Assembly (NCBI RefSeq): GCF_000225505.1
Contig: NZ_BACI01000040.1
Coordinates: 1-54,497 of the forward strand
Origin: Gordonia alkanivorans NBRC 16433
Lineage (GTDB): Bacteria; Actinomycetota; Actinomycetes; Mycobacteriales; Mycobacteriaceae
DNA length: 54,497 nucleotides
Reading direction: 5' to 3'
Position 1 is the stretch's first letter; the number at the start of each line of letters is the position of its first letter. Shown here piece after piece: positions 1-8,490 of the stretch. The position numbers and the translations under genes were made by a program. The notes under the pieces were generated by a model that searched no databases, was not told where the DNA came from, and was given only the letters and a program-made list of their open reading frames with translations.

Positions 1-2
1 AT

Positions 3-161
3 CAGGCGATGCGGGAACTCGGCTTCGACGAGGCCGAGGCCCACGCCCGCGCCACCACGCTGCTCTACGCAGGTATCGGCTTCGTGCACGCTCACGGACG
101 GCTCGGCGAGGCAACGGCCGACGATCTGCGCATCTTCCTGGACATCCTGACGCGGAAGTGA
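3..161 (+). CDS. C-terminal end of a TetR-family regulator (partial)
   Basis: The window opens inside a plus-strand frame of 52 residues that ends at a TGA at 159-161. The peptide (QAMRELGFDEAEAHARATT... ending FLDILTRK) is helical and resembles the ligand-binding C-terminal half of TetR/AcrR regulators, with a helix carrying LLYAGIGFVHAHG near the end. The DNA-binding half lies outside the window, so the family call rests on the C-terminus alone. It converges on dprA with only one base between the two stop codons. Confidence 0.45.
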   Translation, partial: QAMRELGFDEAEAHARATTLLYAGIGFVHAHGRLGEATADDLRIFLDILTRK

Positions 162-162
162 G

Positions 163-1299
163 TCACCCGGTGGCCAGCCGCCACTGACCGCCGACGTTTT
201 CCACCAGCCCGTCGATGTCCAGCCGTGCCAACGCCGCCCGGACGGCCGGCACCTCGAGCCCCGCCGCGAAGGCGATCTCCTGAATACCCACGCCACCCCT
301 ACCCGGAATCGCGTCGTGCACGCGCAACTGCTCGGCGCTGAGCCCGTCGGTCGGTTTCGCCCTCCCCCGACCGATGTCTCCCCCGCCGTCGGGCCGGACG
401 AGGTTCACCGCCGACGCGACGTCGGAGACCAGCACCGCCAGTCCGTCGGCGATCATCCGATGACACCCGACCGACGTCGCCGACGTCACCGGCCCGGGCA
501 CCGCACCCAGCGGTCGGCCGAGTTTCCGCGCCCAGGCGGCCGTGTTCGCCGCGCCCGAACGTCTGCCGGCCTCTACGACGACGGTCGCACCCGACAGTGA
601 CGCGACCAGCCGGTTACGGGTGAGGAAGCGATGTTTGGCGGCGGTCGTGCCCGGCGGGTACTCGCTGATGATCGCGCCGGTCCGGGCGATCTCCGCCAAC
701 AGCGCGGAGTGCGCAGCCGGATAGTCGCGGTCGATACCACAGGCCATCACGGCCGCGGTCACCCCACCGGCCGCGACGACGGCGCGGTGCGCCACCCCGT
801 CTATGCCGAAGGCGCCACCGGAGATCACCGCGAAGCCCTCGCCCGAGAGCCCCGATGCCAACATCTGCGTGACGTGCCCGCCGTACGGCGACGCCGCGCG
901 GGACCCGATGAGCGCGACCGATGCGGTGGCGAGGTCGTCGAGCCGGGCGGGGCCACGCACCCAGAGCGCCAGTGGCTCGCCGCCGCGTGCGGCGGTGTCG
1001 GCCTGGCCGAGGGCGAGGAGCGCCCAGGCCGGCCACTCCGGATCGGATCTGGTGACCAGCCGTGCACCGATCGCGGCGGCCGCGTCGAGATCCTCGGTCG
1101 CACGGTCGGATTCGTGTCGGGCTGCCGTCGCGGCCAGGACCGGTTCGTGACCGTCCGGGACAGCCCGGTTGCGGATCGCCGATGCTGCGTCCACCGGACC
1201 GACCTGATCCACCAGCGCGATCACGTCCGCACACGGCGGCTCGGCCACGCGCGCCAGGTACGCCCATGCCGTCATCTCCGCCGGGTACTTGCCACTCAC
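163..1299 (-). CDS. dprA: DNA-processing protein DprA
   Basis: DprA (Smf) loads RecA onto incoming single-stranded DNA during natural transformation and binds ssDNA through a Rossmann-like domain. The sequence shows the family core: VALIGSRAASPYG, then ISGGAFGIDGVAHRA, YPAAHSALL, SEYPPG, the FLTRNRL stretch and the VVVEAGRRSGAANTA block. A winged-helix-like tail follows (LSAEQLRVHDAIP to the end). Length, about 378 residues, is normal. Two GTG codons are adjacent (1302 and 1299); GAGGAG lies 7 bases before the second, which also gives a four-base overlap with comM's stop, so 1299 is preferred. It follows comM in the same transcript. Natural competence is unproven in most actinobacteria. Confidence 0.95.
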   Translation of the reverse strand: MSGKYPAEMTAWAYLARVAEPPCADVIALVDQVGPVDAASAIRNRAVPDGHEPVLAATAARHESDRATEDLDAAAAIGARLVTRSDPEWPAWALLALGQADTAARGGEPLALWVRGPARLDDLATASVALIGSRAASPYGGHVTQMLASGLSGEGFAVISGGAFGIDGVAHRAVVAAGGVTAAVMACGIDRDYPAAHSALLAEIARTGAIISEYPPGTTAAKHRFLTRNRLVASLSGATVVVEAGRRSGAANTAAWARKLGRPLGAVPGPVTSATSVGCHRMIADGLAVLVSDVASAVNLVRPDGGGDIGRGRAKPTDGLSAEQLRVHDAIPGRGGVGIQEIAFAAGLEVPAVRAALARLDIDGLVENVGGQWRLATG

Positions 1300-2804
1300 C
1301 ACGTTGCTCCTCGGTCTCGGTACAGAAGTGCTTGCGCGACATCATCTTCGACGGGTTGATCAGTGCCGCGTAGATCGCTCAGGGTCCAGGCCAGTCGCAG
1401 CGCGCGGTCGGCGCCACGGGCCGTCACGCGCCCGTCGCGGAGAAACAACTCGATGGGCCGGAGAACATCGGGCGGGAGCCGGAACTTCTGCCGGAGTGCG
1501 GCTCCCGGCACCTCGGCGTTGGTTCGCCAGCCGAACTCGGACCATCGCTCGACCGCTGCCGCACGCGCCGCGGTGACCCGGGCACGGACCTCGGCACTCG
1601 ACTCCCCCGTCCCGCTCATCAGCGCGGCGTTGCCCGGCGGATCCATGCGGACGCGGATGTCGACACGGTCGAGCAGCGGCCCCGACAGCTTGCCGAGGTA
1701 CCGGCGTCGCACGACTGCGGTGCATACACAGTCGACATCGTGCGCGGGTGCGCATGGGCACGGATTCGCGGCGAGGATGAGCTGGAACCGCGCCGGGTAC
1801 GACGCGACGCCGTCCCGCCTCGGCACCCGCACCTCGCCGTCTTCGAGGGGTTCCCGCAGGGATTCGAGGACTTTCGCGCTCATCTCGGCGCATTCGTCGA
1901 GGAACAAGACGCCCCGGTGTGCCTTGGAGACCGCGCCCGGCCGGGCGAATCCGGTTCCGCCGCCGAGCAGCGCCGTCGTCGAGGAACTGTGGTGCGGCGC
2001 GACGAACGGCGGCTCGGTGATCAGCGGGCGTCCCGGTGACAACTCCCCGACCAGCGAGTGGATCGCCGTCACTTCTAGCGAGTCCTCGATGCCCAGCGGT
2101 GGCAGTATGCCCGGGAGCCGACGTGCGAGCATGGTCTTCCCGATGCCGGGCGACCCGGTCATGAGAACGTGATGTGCTCCTGCCGCTGCGATCTCGAGTG
2201 CATGCCGCGCCTCGTGCTGACCCACCACGTCGGCCATGTCCGGTATCGGCGGCGGCTTCGTGGGCGGCGTCCGCTGAAAATTGTCCAGTACGAGGTCACC
2301 GGCGAGCCAGGCGGCCACCTCCTTGAGACTCGACGCTCCCCCGACGTCCACCCCCTCGACCAGCGTCGCCTCGGCCACGGTCTCGATCGGCACCACCGCA
2401 CGTCGATAACCCGCCTGACGGGCGGCGATCACCGCGGGCAGTACTCCCGGGATCGGCCGGACGTTCCCGTCGAGCCCGAGCTCACCGAGGAAGATCGTCG
2501 ACGTCAGCTTCTCCGACGACACCTGTTCTGTCGCAGCAAGAATCGCGACTGCCATGGACAGATCGAAACCCGAACCGACCTTCGGCATGTCCGCCGGCGA
2601 CAACGCCACCGTCACCTTCAGGTCGGGGAATTTGAACCCCGAGTTCTTGACCGCCGCCCGCACCCGGTCGCGCGCCTCACGCACCGACGGGTCCGGGTTA
2701 CCGGTCACCGCGAAACCCGGTAACCCCGACCCGACGCTCGCCTGCACGTCAACGACCCGCGCCGCAAAGGCATTGAGCCCCACCGACTGTGTTTGCCCCA
2801 ACAT
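1296..2804 (-). CDS. comM: YifB/ComM-type Mg chelatase-like AAA+ ATPase
   Basis: ComM-type hexameric AAA+ helicases promote branch migration during integration of transforming DNA in Vibrio and Haemophilus. The 502-residue protein has the N-terminal ChlI domain (GLPGFAVTGNPDPSVREARD and the PADMPK/GSGFDL motifs), a Walker A GSPGIGKTM near residue 217, the GVLFLDEC Walker B, and a C-terminal Mg_chelatase_C region ending RALRLAWTLSDLRG. Its stop overlaps the dprA start, so the pair is translationally coupled. In M. tuberculosis the upstream neighbour is the yraN homologue (Rv2898c); here about 4.2 kb separates them, occupied by a small gene and three plus-strand genes. Confidence 0.94.
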   Translation of the reverse strand: MLGQTQSVGLNAFAARVVDVQASVGSGLPGFAVTGNPDPSVREARDRVRAAVKNSGFKFPDLKVTVALSPADMPKVGSGFDLSMAVAILAATEQVSSEKLTSTIFLGELGLDGNVRPIPGVLPAVIAARQAGYRRAVVPIETVAEATLVEGVDVGGASSLKEVAAWLAGDLVLDNFQRTPPTKPPPIPDMADVVGQHEARHALEIAAAGAHHVLMTGSPGIGKTMLARRLPGILPPLGIEDSLEVTAIHSLVGELSPGRPLITEPPFVAPHHSSSTTALLGGGTGFARPGAVSKAHRGVLFLDECAEMSAKVLESLREPLEDGEVRVPRRDGVASYPARFQLILAANPCPCAPAHDVDCVCTAVVRRRYLGKLSGPLLDRVDIRVRMDPPGNAALMSGTGESSAEVRARVTAARAAAVERWSEFGWRTNAEVPGAALRQKFRLPPDVLRPIELFLRDGRVTARGADRALRLAWTLSDLRGTDQPVEDDVAQALLYRDRGATW

Positions 2805-2900
2805 GCGAGTCAGTCTCTTCGGGAATCGCGGATTGAAACGGCGTAGCGACTCCCCGACGCGCTATCTGTGGAAGGAAGACGGGTTGTCCACCGCCCCGGA

Positions 2901-3056
2901 CTATGGCTTGGGATCGTCGACGAAGACCTTGAGCGTCCGGCCGTCGTCCTGATAGCTCAGTTCGATCGAGACGTCGTGCCTGCTGTAGACGCGACCGCGA
3001 CCACCGGTCGTGTGATCGATGACCTCGAAGCGTGTGACCTTCTCGTACTCGGACAT
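2901..3056 (-). CDS. Small conserved hypothetical protein, 51 aa
   Basis: A 51-residue protein starting MSEYEKVTRFEVIDH and ending LKVFVDDPKP. It looks like a compact beta-rich domain (RFEVIDHTTGGRGRVYS, VSIELSYQDDGRTLKVF), and I believe similar short proteins occur in related actinobacteria, but I do not know a function. The frame is open further upstream to 3134, but that extension is Arg/Ser-rich and unlike a protein, so the ATG at 3056 is preferred. It is on the same strand as comM, 96 bases upstream of it, and divergent from the DUF222 gene. Confidence 0.6.
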   Translation of the reverse strand: MSEYEKVTRFEVIDHTTGGRGRVYSRHDVSIELSYQDDGRTLKVFVDDPKP

Positions 3057-3256
3057 CGGGCAATTGTCGCGCCTGCATACCTCCGAGTCGAGCGGTTTTC
3101 TCCGACTCCGGCTCGGTGAATACCGTTGATGCACAACTCCGTAACGAGGAGACGGCTGTGGATCAGAATCGAATCTTGTCGGTGGCCGGGTTTACATTGG
3201 TTGTCAGCAGGTGAGGCGGCCGACCAGGCCGGTACTGCAACACTTCTGGGGGCAGG

Positions 3257-4876
3257 GTGTCGGGGAAGCGGATTGATCCATCGGGCGAGGTTCTCGCCGG
3301 GATCGATTCTGCCCACCCCTACGACCCCGCCCACCCCTACGACGCCGACATGTACTCCCTTATGGACGAACTCAAAGCGTCCCAGCGTCGCGAATCTCAC
3401 GAGCAGTGGATCCGCTATCAGACGGTGCACGCGATCGCCGAACGCTGCATAAGCACCCGCAACACCTTCGACGGCGGGATCGTCGTCACCGGTGAGGCCG
3501 ACTGCGTCCAGCGGGTGTCGCGCCAGTTGTCTTTGACACGACGCCAAGCCGAGATCCTCATCGACGAAACCATCACCCTGCACGAGAACCTGCCCGAGGT
3601 ACTCGACACCCTGCGCGATGGCATCACGACCCGTTGGCAGCTGCAGGTGATCGCATCCCGCACCGCACTCATCCCCGCCGACTCGTCGATCATCCCGATC
3701 CTCGACGCCGACATCGCCGCCAACCTCCGCACCAAGAAGGGCGCGTGGAGCCGCGCACGCCTGCGAGACATGGTCGACCGCCTGGTGTTCCGCCACGACC
3801 CCGACCTGGTACGCGAACGCCGCAAAGAAGCCCTCGACAACCGGGGCATGTGGATCGACATCCTCGACGACGGCACCGGCGTGTTCTCCGCGGTCATGTC
3901 CGCGGAAAACACCCGCATCGCTGCCAAAGCCGTCCGCGCACTCGCGGACTCGGTGTGCAAACACGACGGCCGCACCGTCGGGCAACGCAACTCCGATGCG
4001 GTATTCGCCCTGTGTACGGGCACCGCGTTCGAATGCCTCTGCGGTCGCGACGACTGCACCGCCCAGGTCCGTGACCTCGGGGACGTCGTCGCGTCGGTTA
4101 GCTCCGAGGTCCGCATCCACGTGGTCACCGACGCAGCCACACTGAACGGCGCACCCGGGATCGGCTGGATGGACGGACACGGCGTCGTCATCGACGAACA
4201 TGTCCGTGACCTCGCCGCCCGACCCGATGCCGTCATCACACCGCTGACCCCGGTCAGGACCCCTCCGATGGGCGTGGTCGCCGAGACCGACGGTCCCGAC
4301 ACAGACGACACTCCCGCGCCGTCGACCGAGCTGGTCATCGTCTACCCGGGCTCCCTGCCGTCAGATCCGTACCGGCCAACCCAAGCGTGCGCGGATTTCG
4401 TGCGCAGCCGGCACGGCTACTGTGGCGAACCCTTCTGCGACCACTCGGCATTCGACTCAGACCTCGACCACGTCGCCGAATTCGACCGCCAGAACCCCTC
4501 CCGGGGCGGCGCGACTTCGAGCGAGAACCTCAACCCAAAATGCCGGTACGGGCACCTGCACAAGACCTTCGGCGACTGGATCGACGTCCAGTACCGCGAC
4601 GAAGACGGCCGCCTGATCACCGAGTGCATCACCCCCGAGGGACACCGCATCCTCGGTGACGCCGAAACCCTGGAAGACCTCTTCCCCAACCTGCGCCGCA
4701 TCCGCTTCGAGCAACCCGCCCAGGCCCCACCCACCCCGCGGGTCATCACCGGTGACGACACCCCGCCACCGAACAACCGAACCGCCGCGAAGCACGCCCG
4801 GCGGAGGGCCGAACGTGCCCGTAACCGGCGCGAACGCGAACGCCGCGGGCAAATCGACGGACCGGCGCCGTTCTGA
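3257..4876 (+). CDS. DUF222 / HNH endonuclease (13E12 repeat family) protein
   Basis: A 539-residue member of the multicopy actinobacterial 13E12 family: an N-terminal DUF222 domain (roughly residues 40-300, with LSLTRRQAEILIDE and the segment around RKEALDNRGMWIDI) joined by a Pro/Thr-rich linker to a C-terminal HNH motif. The HNH part begins near residue 387 (YCGEPFC), continues SDLDHVAEFD and ends with CRYGHLHKTFGDW, so the zinc Cys residues and catalytic His appear intact. The tail is Arg-rich. The GTG start at 3257 follows a G-rich stretch. The physiological role of the family is unknown; the genes are often linked to mobility. It begins a three-gene plus-strand insert between comM and yraN. 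Confidence 0.88.
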   Translation: MSGKRIDPSGEVLAGIDSAHPYDPAHPYDADMYSLMDELKASQRRESHEQWIRYQTVHAIAERCISTRNTFDGGIVVTGEADCVQRVSRQLSLTRRQAEILIDETITLHENLPEVLDTLRDGITTRWQLQVIASRTALIPADSSIIPILDADIAANLRTKKGAWSRARLRDMVDRLVFRHDPDLVRERRKEALDNRGMWIDILDDGTGVFSAVMSAENTRIAAKAVRALADSVCKHDGRTVGQRNSDAVFALCTGTAFECLCGRDDCTAQVRDLGDVVASVSSEVRIHVVTDAATLNGAPGIGWMDGHGVVIDEHVRDLAARPDAVITPLTPVRTPPMGVVAETDGPDTDDTPAPSTELVIVYPGSLPSDPYRPTQACADFVRSRHGYCGEPFCDHSAFDSDLDHVAEFDRQNPSRGGATSSENLNPKCRYGHLHKTFGDWIDVQYRDEDGRLITECITPEGHRILGDAETLEDLFPNLRRIRFEQPAQAPPTPRVITGDDTPPPNNRTAAKHARRRAERARNRRERERRGQIDGPAPF

Positions 4877-4905
4877 TCGATCGCCCTCGCTAGGCTCGAC
4901 AACCG

Positions 4906-5544
4906 ATGAGTGACGGAACTTTCGACGACGCGTTCGTCGACGACCTGAACCGACTCTTCCGTTGGCGCCGCGACGTCCGCCGGTTCAGTCGTGAACCGCT
5001 CGAGCCGCATCTCCTCCCCCAGATCCTCGAAGCGGCAGAGCTCTCACCGTCCGTCGGCAACAGTCAGCCCTGGCGGTGGGTCGAGGTGCAGACCTGGTCG
5101 GCGCGGGAGGCCGTGCGCGACAGCTTCGTCCGCTGCAACGCCGAAGCGCTCGACGGGTACACCGGCGAACGCGCACAGCTGTACTCGTCACTCAAACTCG
5201 CCGGCCTCGACGACGCTCCGGTCCACCTGGCCGTGTTCTGCGAGCCCGATGCCGACCAGGGCCACGGCTTGGGTCGCCAGACCGTGCCGGAGACACTCGA
5301 GTACTCCGTCGTCACAGCAATCACCACGATGTGGCTGGCGGCTCGGGCCCGTGGCGTCGGCATCGGGTGGGTGTCCATCCTCGAGCCCGACGAGGTGGCC
5401 GCCGCCCTCGCGGTCCCGTCCACCTGGAAGCTCGTGGCCTACCTCTGCGTCGGATATCCCGAACAGAAGAACGACATTCCAGAACTCGAACGCGTCGGCT
5501 GGCAGTCGCGCACCGAGTCGGAGAAGCGGCACCTCATCCGCTGA
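4906..5544 (+). CDS. bluB: 5,6-dimethylbenzimidazole synthase
   Basis: BluB is a flavin-destructase that uses O2 to fragment reduced FMN into 5,6-dimethylbenzimidazole, the lower ligand of vitamin B12. The 212-residue protein has the BluB nitroreductase-fold signature at the N-terminus (FRWRRDVRRFSREPLE, then AAELSPSVGNSQPWRW) and the C-terminal GIGWVSILEP segment and CVGYPEQ motif. Only 29 bases separate it from the DUF222 stop. There is no clear Shine-Dalgarno, and a TAGGCT-like -10 lies about 11-16 bases before the ATG, so leaderless transcription is possible. No other cobalamin gene is in the window. Confidence 0.9.
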   Translation: MSDGTFDDAFVDDLNRLFRWRRDVRRFSREPLEPHLLPQILEAAELSPSVGNSQPWRWVEVQTWSAREAVRDSFVRCNAEALDGYTGERAQLYSSLKLAGLDDAPVHLAVFCEPDADQGHGLGRQTVPETLEYSVVTAITTMWLAARARGVGIGWVSILEPDEVAAALAVPSTWKLVAYLCVGYPEQKNDIPELERVGWQSRTESEKRHLIR

Positions 5545-5642
5545 CACCGGATCGTGACCCATCTCGGGGCCTTCTGTGACACAACTCTAGTAACAATAGT
5601 CACGTCCACAACTTCAGCAACACCTGTCACACGGAGGTCTGA

Positions 5643-6950
5643 GTGCCCAGCCGTTTCACCAAGGGTGTCCGACTGGCGCTGGCGGGAGCTTTCGCACTCG
5701 GTACCTCCGCGATCGTCCTGACCGCCGGTACCGGCGTCGCCGAGGCCGCACCGTGCGGCAACCCCGGTGCGGGGTCCGGCTTGTTCGGTTCCTCGGGTTC
5801 GTCCGGAAGTTCCACCAGCCCCGAGCGTGGGCCGCAGGGCCCGCTCCCCGTCTACAACGGGAACATCTCGAAGGTTCTCAGCTGGGTCACCGGGCCGCGC
5901 AGCAACAACGACACCTACGACCGCTTCGGCATCAGCGGCACCGACCTCGGCATCGCCTGGGACAACGGCCGGGGGCAGACGTTGATGGCGTTCGGCGACA
6001 CCTTCGGCAATTGCAGTGTCGCCGGTCAGGAATGGCGGCACAACGTCCTGCTGCGCACGAACGACGACGACTTCACCGACGGGAAGATCACCATCCCCGA
6101 CGGCGTCGCCGGCGACGTGAACTCGGGCACCGTGATCAGGGGTCGAGCGAACTACGCCGAGGAACTCATCCCCTCGCTGGGCATCGCGAACATCGAGGTC
6201 ACCACGATCCCCACCGCGGCCATCTCGCTCCCCCACGACAACGGATTCCGGCAGTACATCAACTACATGTCGGTACGGTCCTGGGGCTCGGCAGGCAACT
6301 GGATCACCAACTACTCGGGTATCGCCTACTCCGACGACAACGGTCAGACGTGGAACAGCGACCCTGACACCATCCTCATCAACGCGCCGATCGACCTCGC
6401 CCTCCCCGGCAACCTCCGCGCGATCGACGTCAACAACGGAAAGTTCCAGCAGAACGCGTACATGCGCGGACGCCCCGACACCGCCAACGAAGCGAAGTAC
6501 GTCTACCAGTTCGGTACGCCCAACGGCCGTTTCGGCGCCGCATTCCTGGCGCGGTTCGAACCCGGCGACATCCGCAACCTGGACAACTACGAGTATTGGT
6601 CGGGCGAGCGGATCGGATGGGTTGACGACATCAGCAAGATCCATGACACCGAAGGGGTCGTCGTCCGCCAGCCGGTCAGCGAACTGTCCGTGGCGTGGAG
6701 CCCCTCCCTGAACAAATACCTCATGCTCGACGGGGACAACGGGATCCGGCTCCGCACCGCGGACCATCCGGAAGGCCCATGGAGCTCGCCGCGCAACATC
6801 GTGGCCCCCGGCAACCCGGTGGTCTACGGACCGATGATGTTGCCGAGCTCGCCGGCACTGACGGGCACGGGAAAAGAGTTGTACTTCAACGCCTCCCGCT
6901 GGAGCGACTACAACGTCATGCTGATCCGCTCCGACCTCGGCAAGTTGTAG
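5643..6950 (+). CDS. Secreted DUF4185 protein, candidate GH183 endo-D-arabinanase
   Basis: A 435-residue exported protein with a Sec signal peptide (MPSRFTKGVRLALAGAFALG, cleavage likely near AEA-APC at residues 35-36), a Ser/Gly-rich spacer to about residue 65, and a DUF4185 beta-propeller domain. The domain start shows GISGTDLGIAWDNG and MAFGDTFGNC, with acidic residues D101, D107 and D119, and ends with SSPALTGTGKELYFNASRW. DUF4185 members from mycobacteria and gut bacteria were shown to be endo-D-arabinofuranases (CAZy GH183), so a role in arabinogalactan or lipoarabinomannan turnover is plausible. Start GTG 5643 has GGAGG 5 bases upstream. It converges on yraN. Confidence 0.82.
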   Translation: MPSRFTKGVRLALAGAFALGTSAIVLTAGTGVAEAAPCGNPGAGSGLFGSSGSSGSSTSPERGPQGPLPVYNGNISKVLSWVTGPRSNNDTYDRFGISGTDLGIAWDNGRGQTLMAFGDTFGNCSVAGQEWRHNVLLRTNDDDFTDGKITIPDGVAGDVNSGTVIRGRANYAEELIPSLGIANIEVTTIPTAAISLPHDNGFRQYINYMSVRSWGSAGNWITNYSGIAYSDDNGQTWNSDPDTILINAPIDLALPGNLRAIDVNNGKFQQNAYMRGRPDTANEAKYVYQFGTPNGRFGAAFLARFEPGDIRNLDNYEYWSGERIGWVDDISKIHDTEGVVVRQPVSELSVAWSPSLNKYLMLDGDNGIRLRTADHPEGPWSSPRNIVAPGNPVVYGPMMLPSSPALTGTGKELYFNASRWSDYNVMLIRSDLGKL

Positions 6951-6966
6951 CCCACGCTTCGAAGAC

Positions 6967-7359
6967 TCACTCGTGGACTCCGCGGTGGTGCCTCACACGC
7001 ACCGCCGCGGCGTCGTCGGGAGTGAAGCCATCCAATTGCACGCTGATGACGTCGAACCGGATCTGATGCCATCGTCGTTCCTGCCCCGTGAGCCAGGTCC
7101 GGGCGAGCCGGCGCATCCGGGCGAGCTTGTCCGGGGTCACGGCCATCACGGCGTCGTCGAAGGTGCGGCTGGCACGCGTCTTCACCTCGACGACCACCAG
7201 CGTGGGACCGGCCCGGTCTTGCGGGTCGACGGCGATCAGGTCGAGCTCGCCATACCGGTTGCGCCAGTTGCGCTCCAGCACAACCCAACCGAGTGAGCCG
7301 ACGAACTCGGCGGCGATGTCCTCCCCCAGCTTGCCCACGTGCGCGCGGCGATTGCTCAT
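6967..7359 (-). CDS. YraN/UPF0102 family putative nuclease
   Basis: UPF0102 proteins have a Holliday-junction-resolvase-like restriction endonuclease fold. The 130-residue product starts MSNRRAHVGKLGEDIAAEFV and shows the family core: WVVLERNWRNRYGELDLIAVD, then LVVVEVKTRAS, which supplies the E-x(n)-D-x-ExK nuclease signature (Glu of GELD, Asp of LIAVD, Glu and Lys of VEVKT). The frame is open upstream to 7446, but that extension is low-complexity, so ATG 7359 is chosen. In M. tuberculosis the homologue is Rv2898c beside comM. A perfect hairpin lies just upstream, between it and DUF2469. Confidence 0.88.
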   Translation of the reverse strand: MSNRRAHVGKLGEDIAAEFVGSLGWVVLERNWRNRYGELDLIAVDPQDRAGPTLVVVEVKTRASRTFDDAVMAVTPDKLARMRRLARTWLTGQERRWHQIRFDVISVQLDGFTPDDAAAVRVRHHRGVHE

Positions 7360-7384
7360 GCGCTGAAGGTTCCCCGAACACGAC

Positions 7385-7418
7385 TCGGCCGCGGCGGGAA
7401 CACACCCGCCGCGGCCGA
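7385..7418 (-). terminator. Perfect 14-bp hairpin between DUF2469 and yraN
   Basis: Arms TCGGCCGCGGCGGG (7385-7398) and CCCGCCGCGGCCGA (7405-7418) are exact inverted complements with a six-base loop. There is no T-run after it. Actinobacteria often use such U-tail-less hairpins as terminators, and its place after the rplS-lepB-rnhB-DUF2469 run fits that. Confidence 0.7.
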
Positions 7419-7473
7419 ATCTGTGGAGAACCACCCCACCACGCACAGGGTGGCCGGATCACCCCATGAGAGT

Positions 7474-7785
7474 TCAGGGCTCGTCGGGAAGCCGTAGCTC
7501 CGGCTTCTCGAGCTCCTCGATGTTGACGTCCTTGAAGGTGATCACCCGAACCTGCTTGACGAAACGCGCCGGCCGGTACATGTCCCAGACCCAGGCGTCA
7601 CTCATCCGAAGCTCGAAGTACACCTCGCCGTCGGTGTTGCGGGGAATCATCTCGACCGCGTTGGCAAGGTAGAAGCGCCGCTCGGTCTCCACCACATAGG
7701 TGAACTGGCCGACAATGTCCTTGTACTCGCGGTACAGAGAGAGTTCCATCTCGGTTTCGTACTTCTCGAGATCCTCAGCACTCAT
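7474..7785 (-). CDS. DUF2469 family protein
   Basis: A 103-residue protein starting [20 protein letters not shown] and ending PELRLPDEP, matching the actinobacteria-specific DUF2469 family (M. tuberculosis Rv2901c). It is acidic at the N-terminus with a compact core ([47 protein letters not shown]). No function is known. Its ATG overlaps the rnhB stop by four bases, indicating translational coupling, and the order rplS-lepB-rnhB-DUF2469 is the same as in mycobacteria. Confidence 0.93.
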   Translation of the reverse strand: MSAEDLEKYETEMELSLYREYKDIVGQFTYVVETERRFYLANAVEMIPRNTDGEVYFELRMSDAWVWDMYRPARFVKQVRVITFKDVNIEELEKPELRLPDEP

Positions 7786-8468
7786 CCTGTAAGCCTATCT
7801 CTGTCGTCGTTTGCGCTGGAGACCACTCGTGCCGCGACGTTCCGGTACGACATGCGGTGTTGTGGTGACGGTCCCGCCGCATCGATGCGGGACATGTGAA
7901 GAGCAGTGCTGTATCCCTTGTGGATCGCGAAATCATAGCCGGGCAGGTCGGCGTCCATCGCGACCATGATCCGATCCCGCGTCACCTTCGCGATGATGCT
8001 CGCGGCCGCGATGCAGGCCGCGGCCCCGTCACCGCCGATCACGGGGAGTGACGGCGCGGTCAGACCGGGGACCACGAATCCGTCGGACAGCACGTATCCG
8101 GGAGTCACGTCGAGTGCGGCGACCGCTCGGCGCATCCCCTCGATGTTCGCGACATGGATGCCGATCCGGTCGATCTCGGCGGCGTCGATGATCACCGCGC
8201 TCCAGGCGTGCGCGTACCGGGTCACCGACTGGTACAGCGTCTCACGGGTCTTCTCGGTGAGCCGCTTGGAGTCGTCGAGGTCGGCGAGGGAGGCCAGCTG
8301 CGTCGGTTTCAGCACGCATGCCGCGACCACCAGCGGCCCGGCGCACGCACCGCGACCGGCCTCGTCGACCCCCGCGACCGGGCCGAGGCCCTGCCGGTGG
8401 AGCGCGAACTCGAAGGTCCGCAGTCCGGCTGCCCGACGGACGGGCGAACGCGGTGGCCAGCGGCTCAT
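7782..8468 (-). CDS. rnhB: Ribonuclease HII
   Basis: RNase HII removes misincorporated ribonucleotides and RNA primers from DNA. The 228-residue protein has the catalytic [15 protein letters not shown] motif (first acidic pair at about D35/E36), [12 protein letters not shown], and later the [12 protein letters not shown] and [15 protein letters not shown] segments. The frame is open to 8522, but that would place the start inside lepB; ATG 8468 (MSRWPPRSP) leaves a 22-base gap to lepB and is preferred. The stop overlaps the DUF2469 start. Confidence 0.94.
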   Translation of the reverse strand: MSRWPPRSPVRRAAGLRTFEFALHRQGLGPVAGVDEAGRGACAGPLVVAACVLKPTQLASLADLDDSKRLTEKTRETLYQSVTRYAHAWSAVIIDAAEIDRIGIHVANIEGMRRAVAALDVTPGYVLSDGFVVPGLTAPSLPVIGGDGAAACIAAASIIAKVTRDRIMVAMDADLPGYDFAIHKGYSTALHMSRIDAAGPSPQHRMSYRNVAARVVSSANDDRDRLTG

Positions 8469-8490
8469 GGTGTCTGCAATCCCCACACGG

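Noticed and set aside
5560..5640. GTGACA / GTAACA repeats upstream of the DUF4185 gene as MtrA sites
   Set aside because: Spacing (14 bases between repeat starts) does not fit the MtrA direct repeat that I recall, so I leave it as unassigned.
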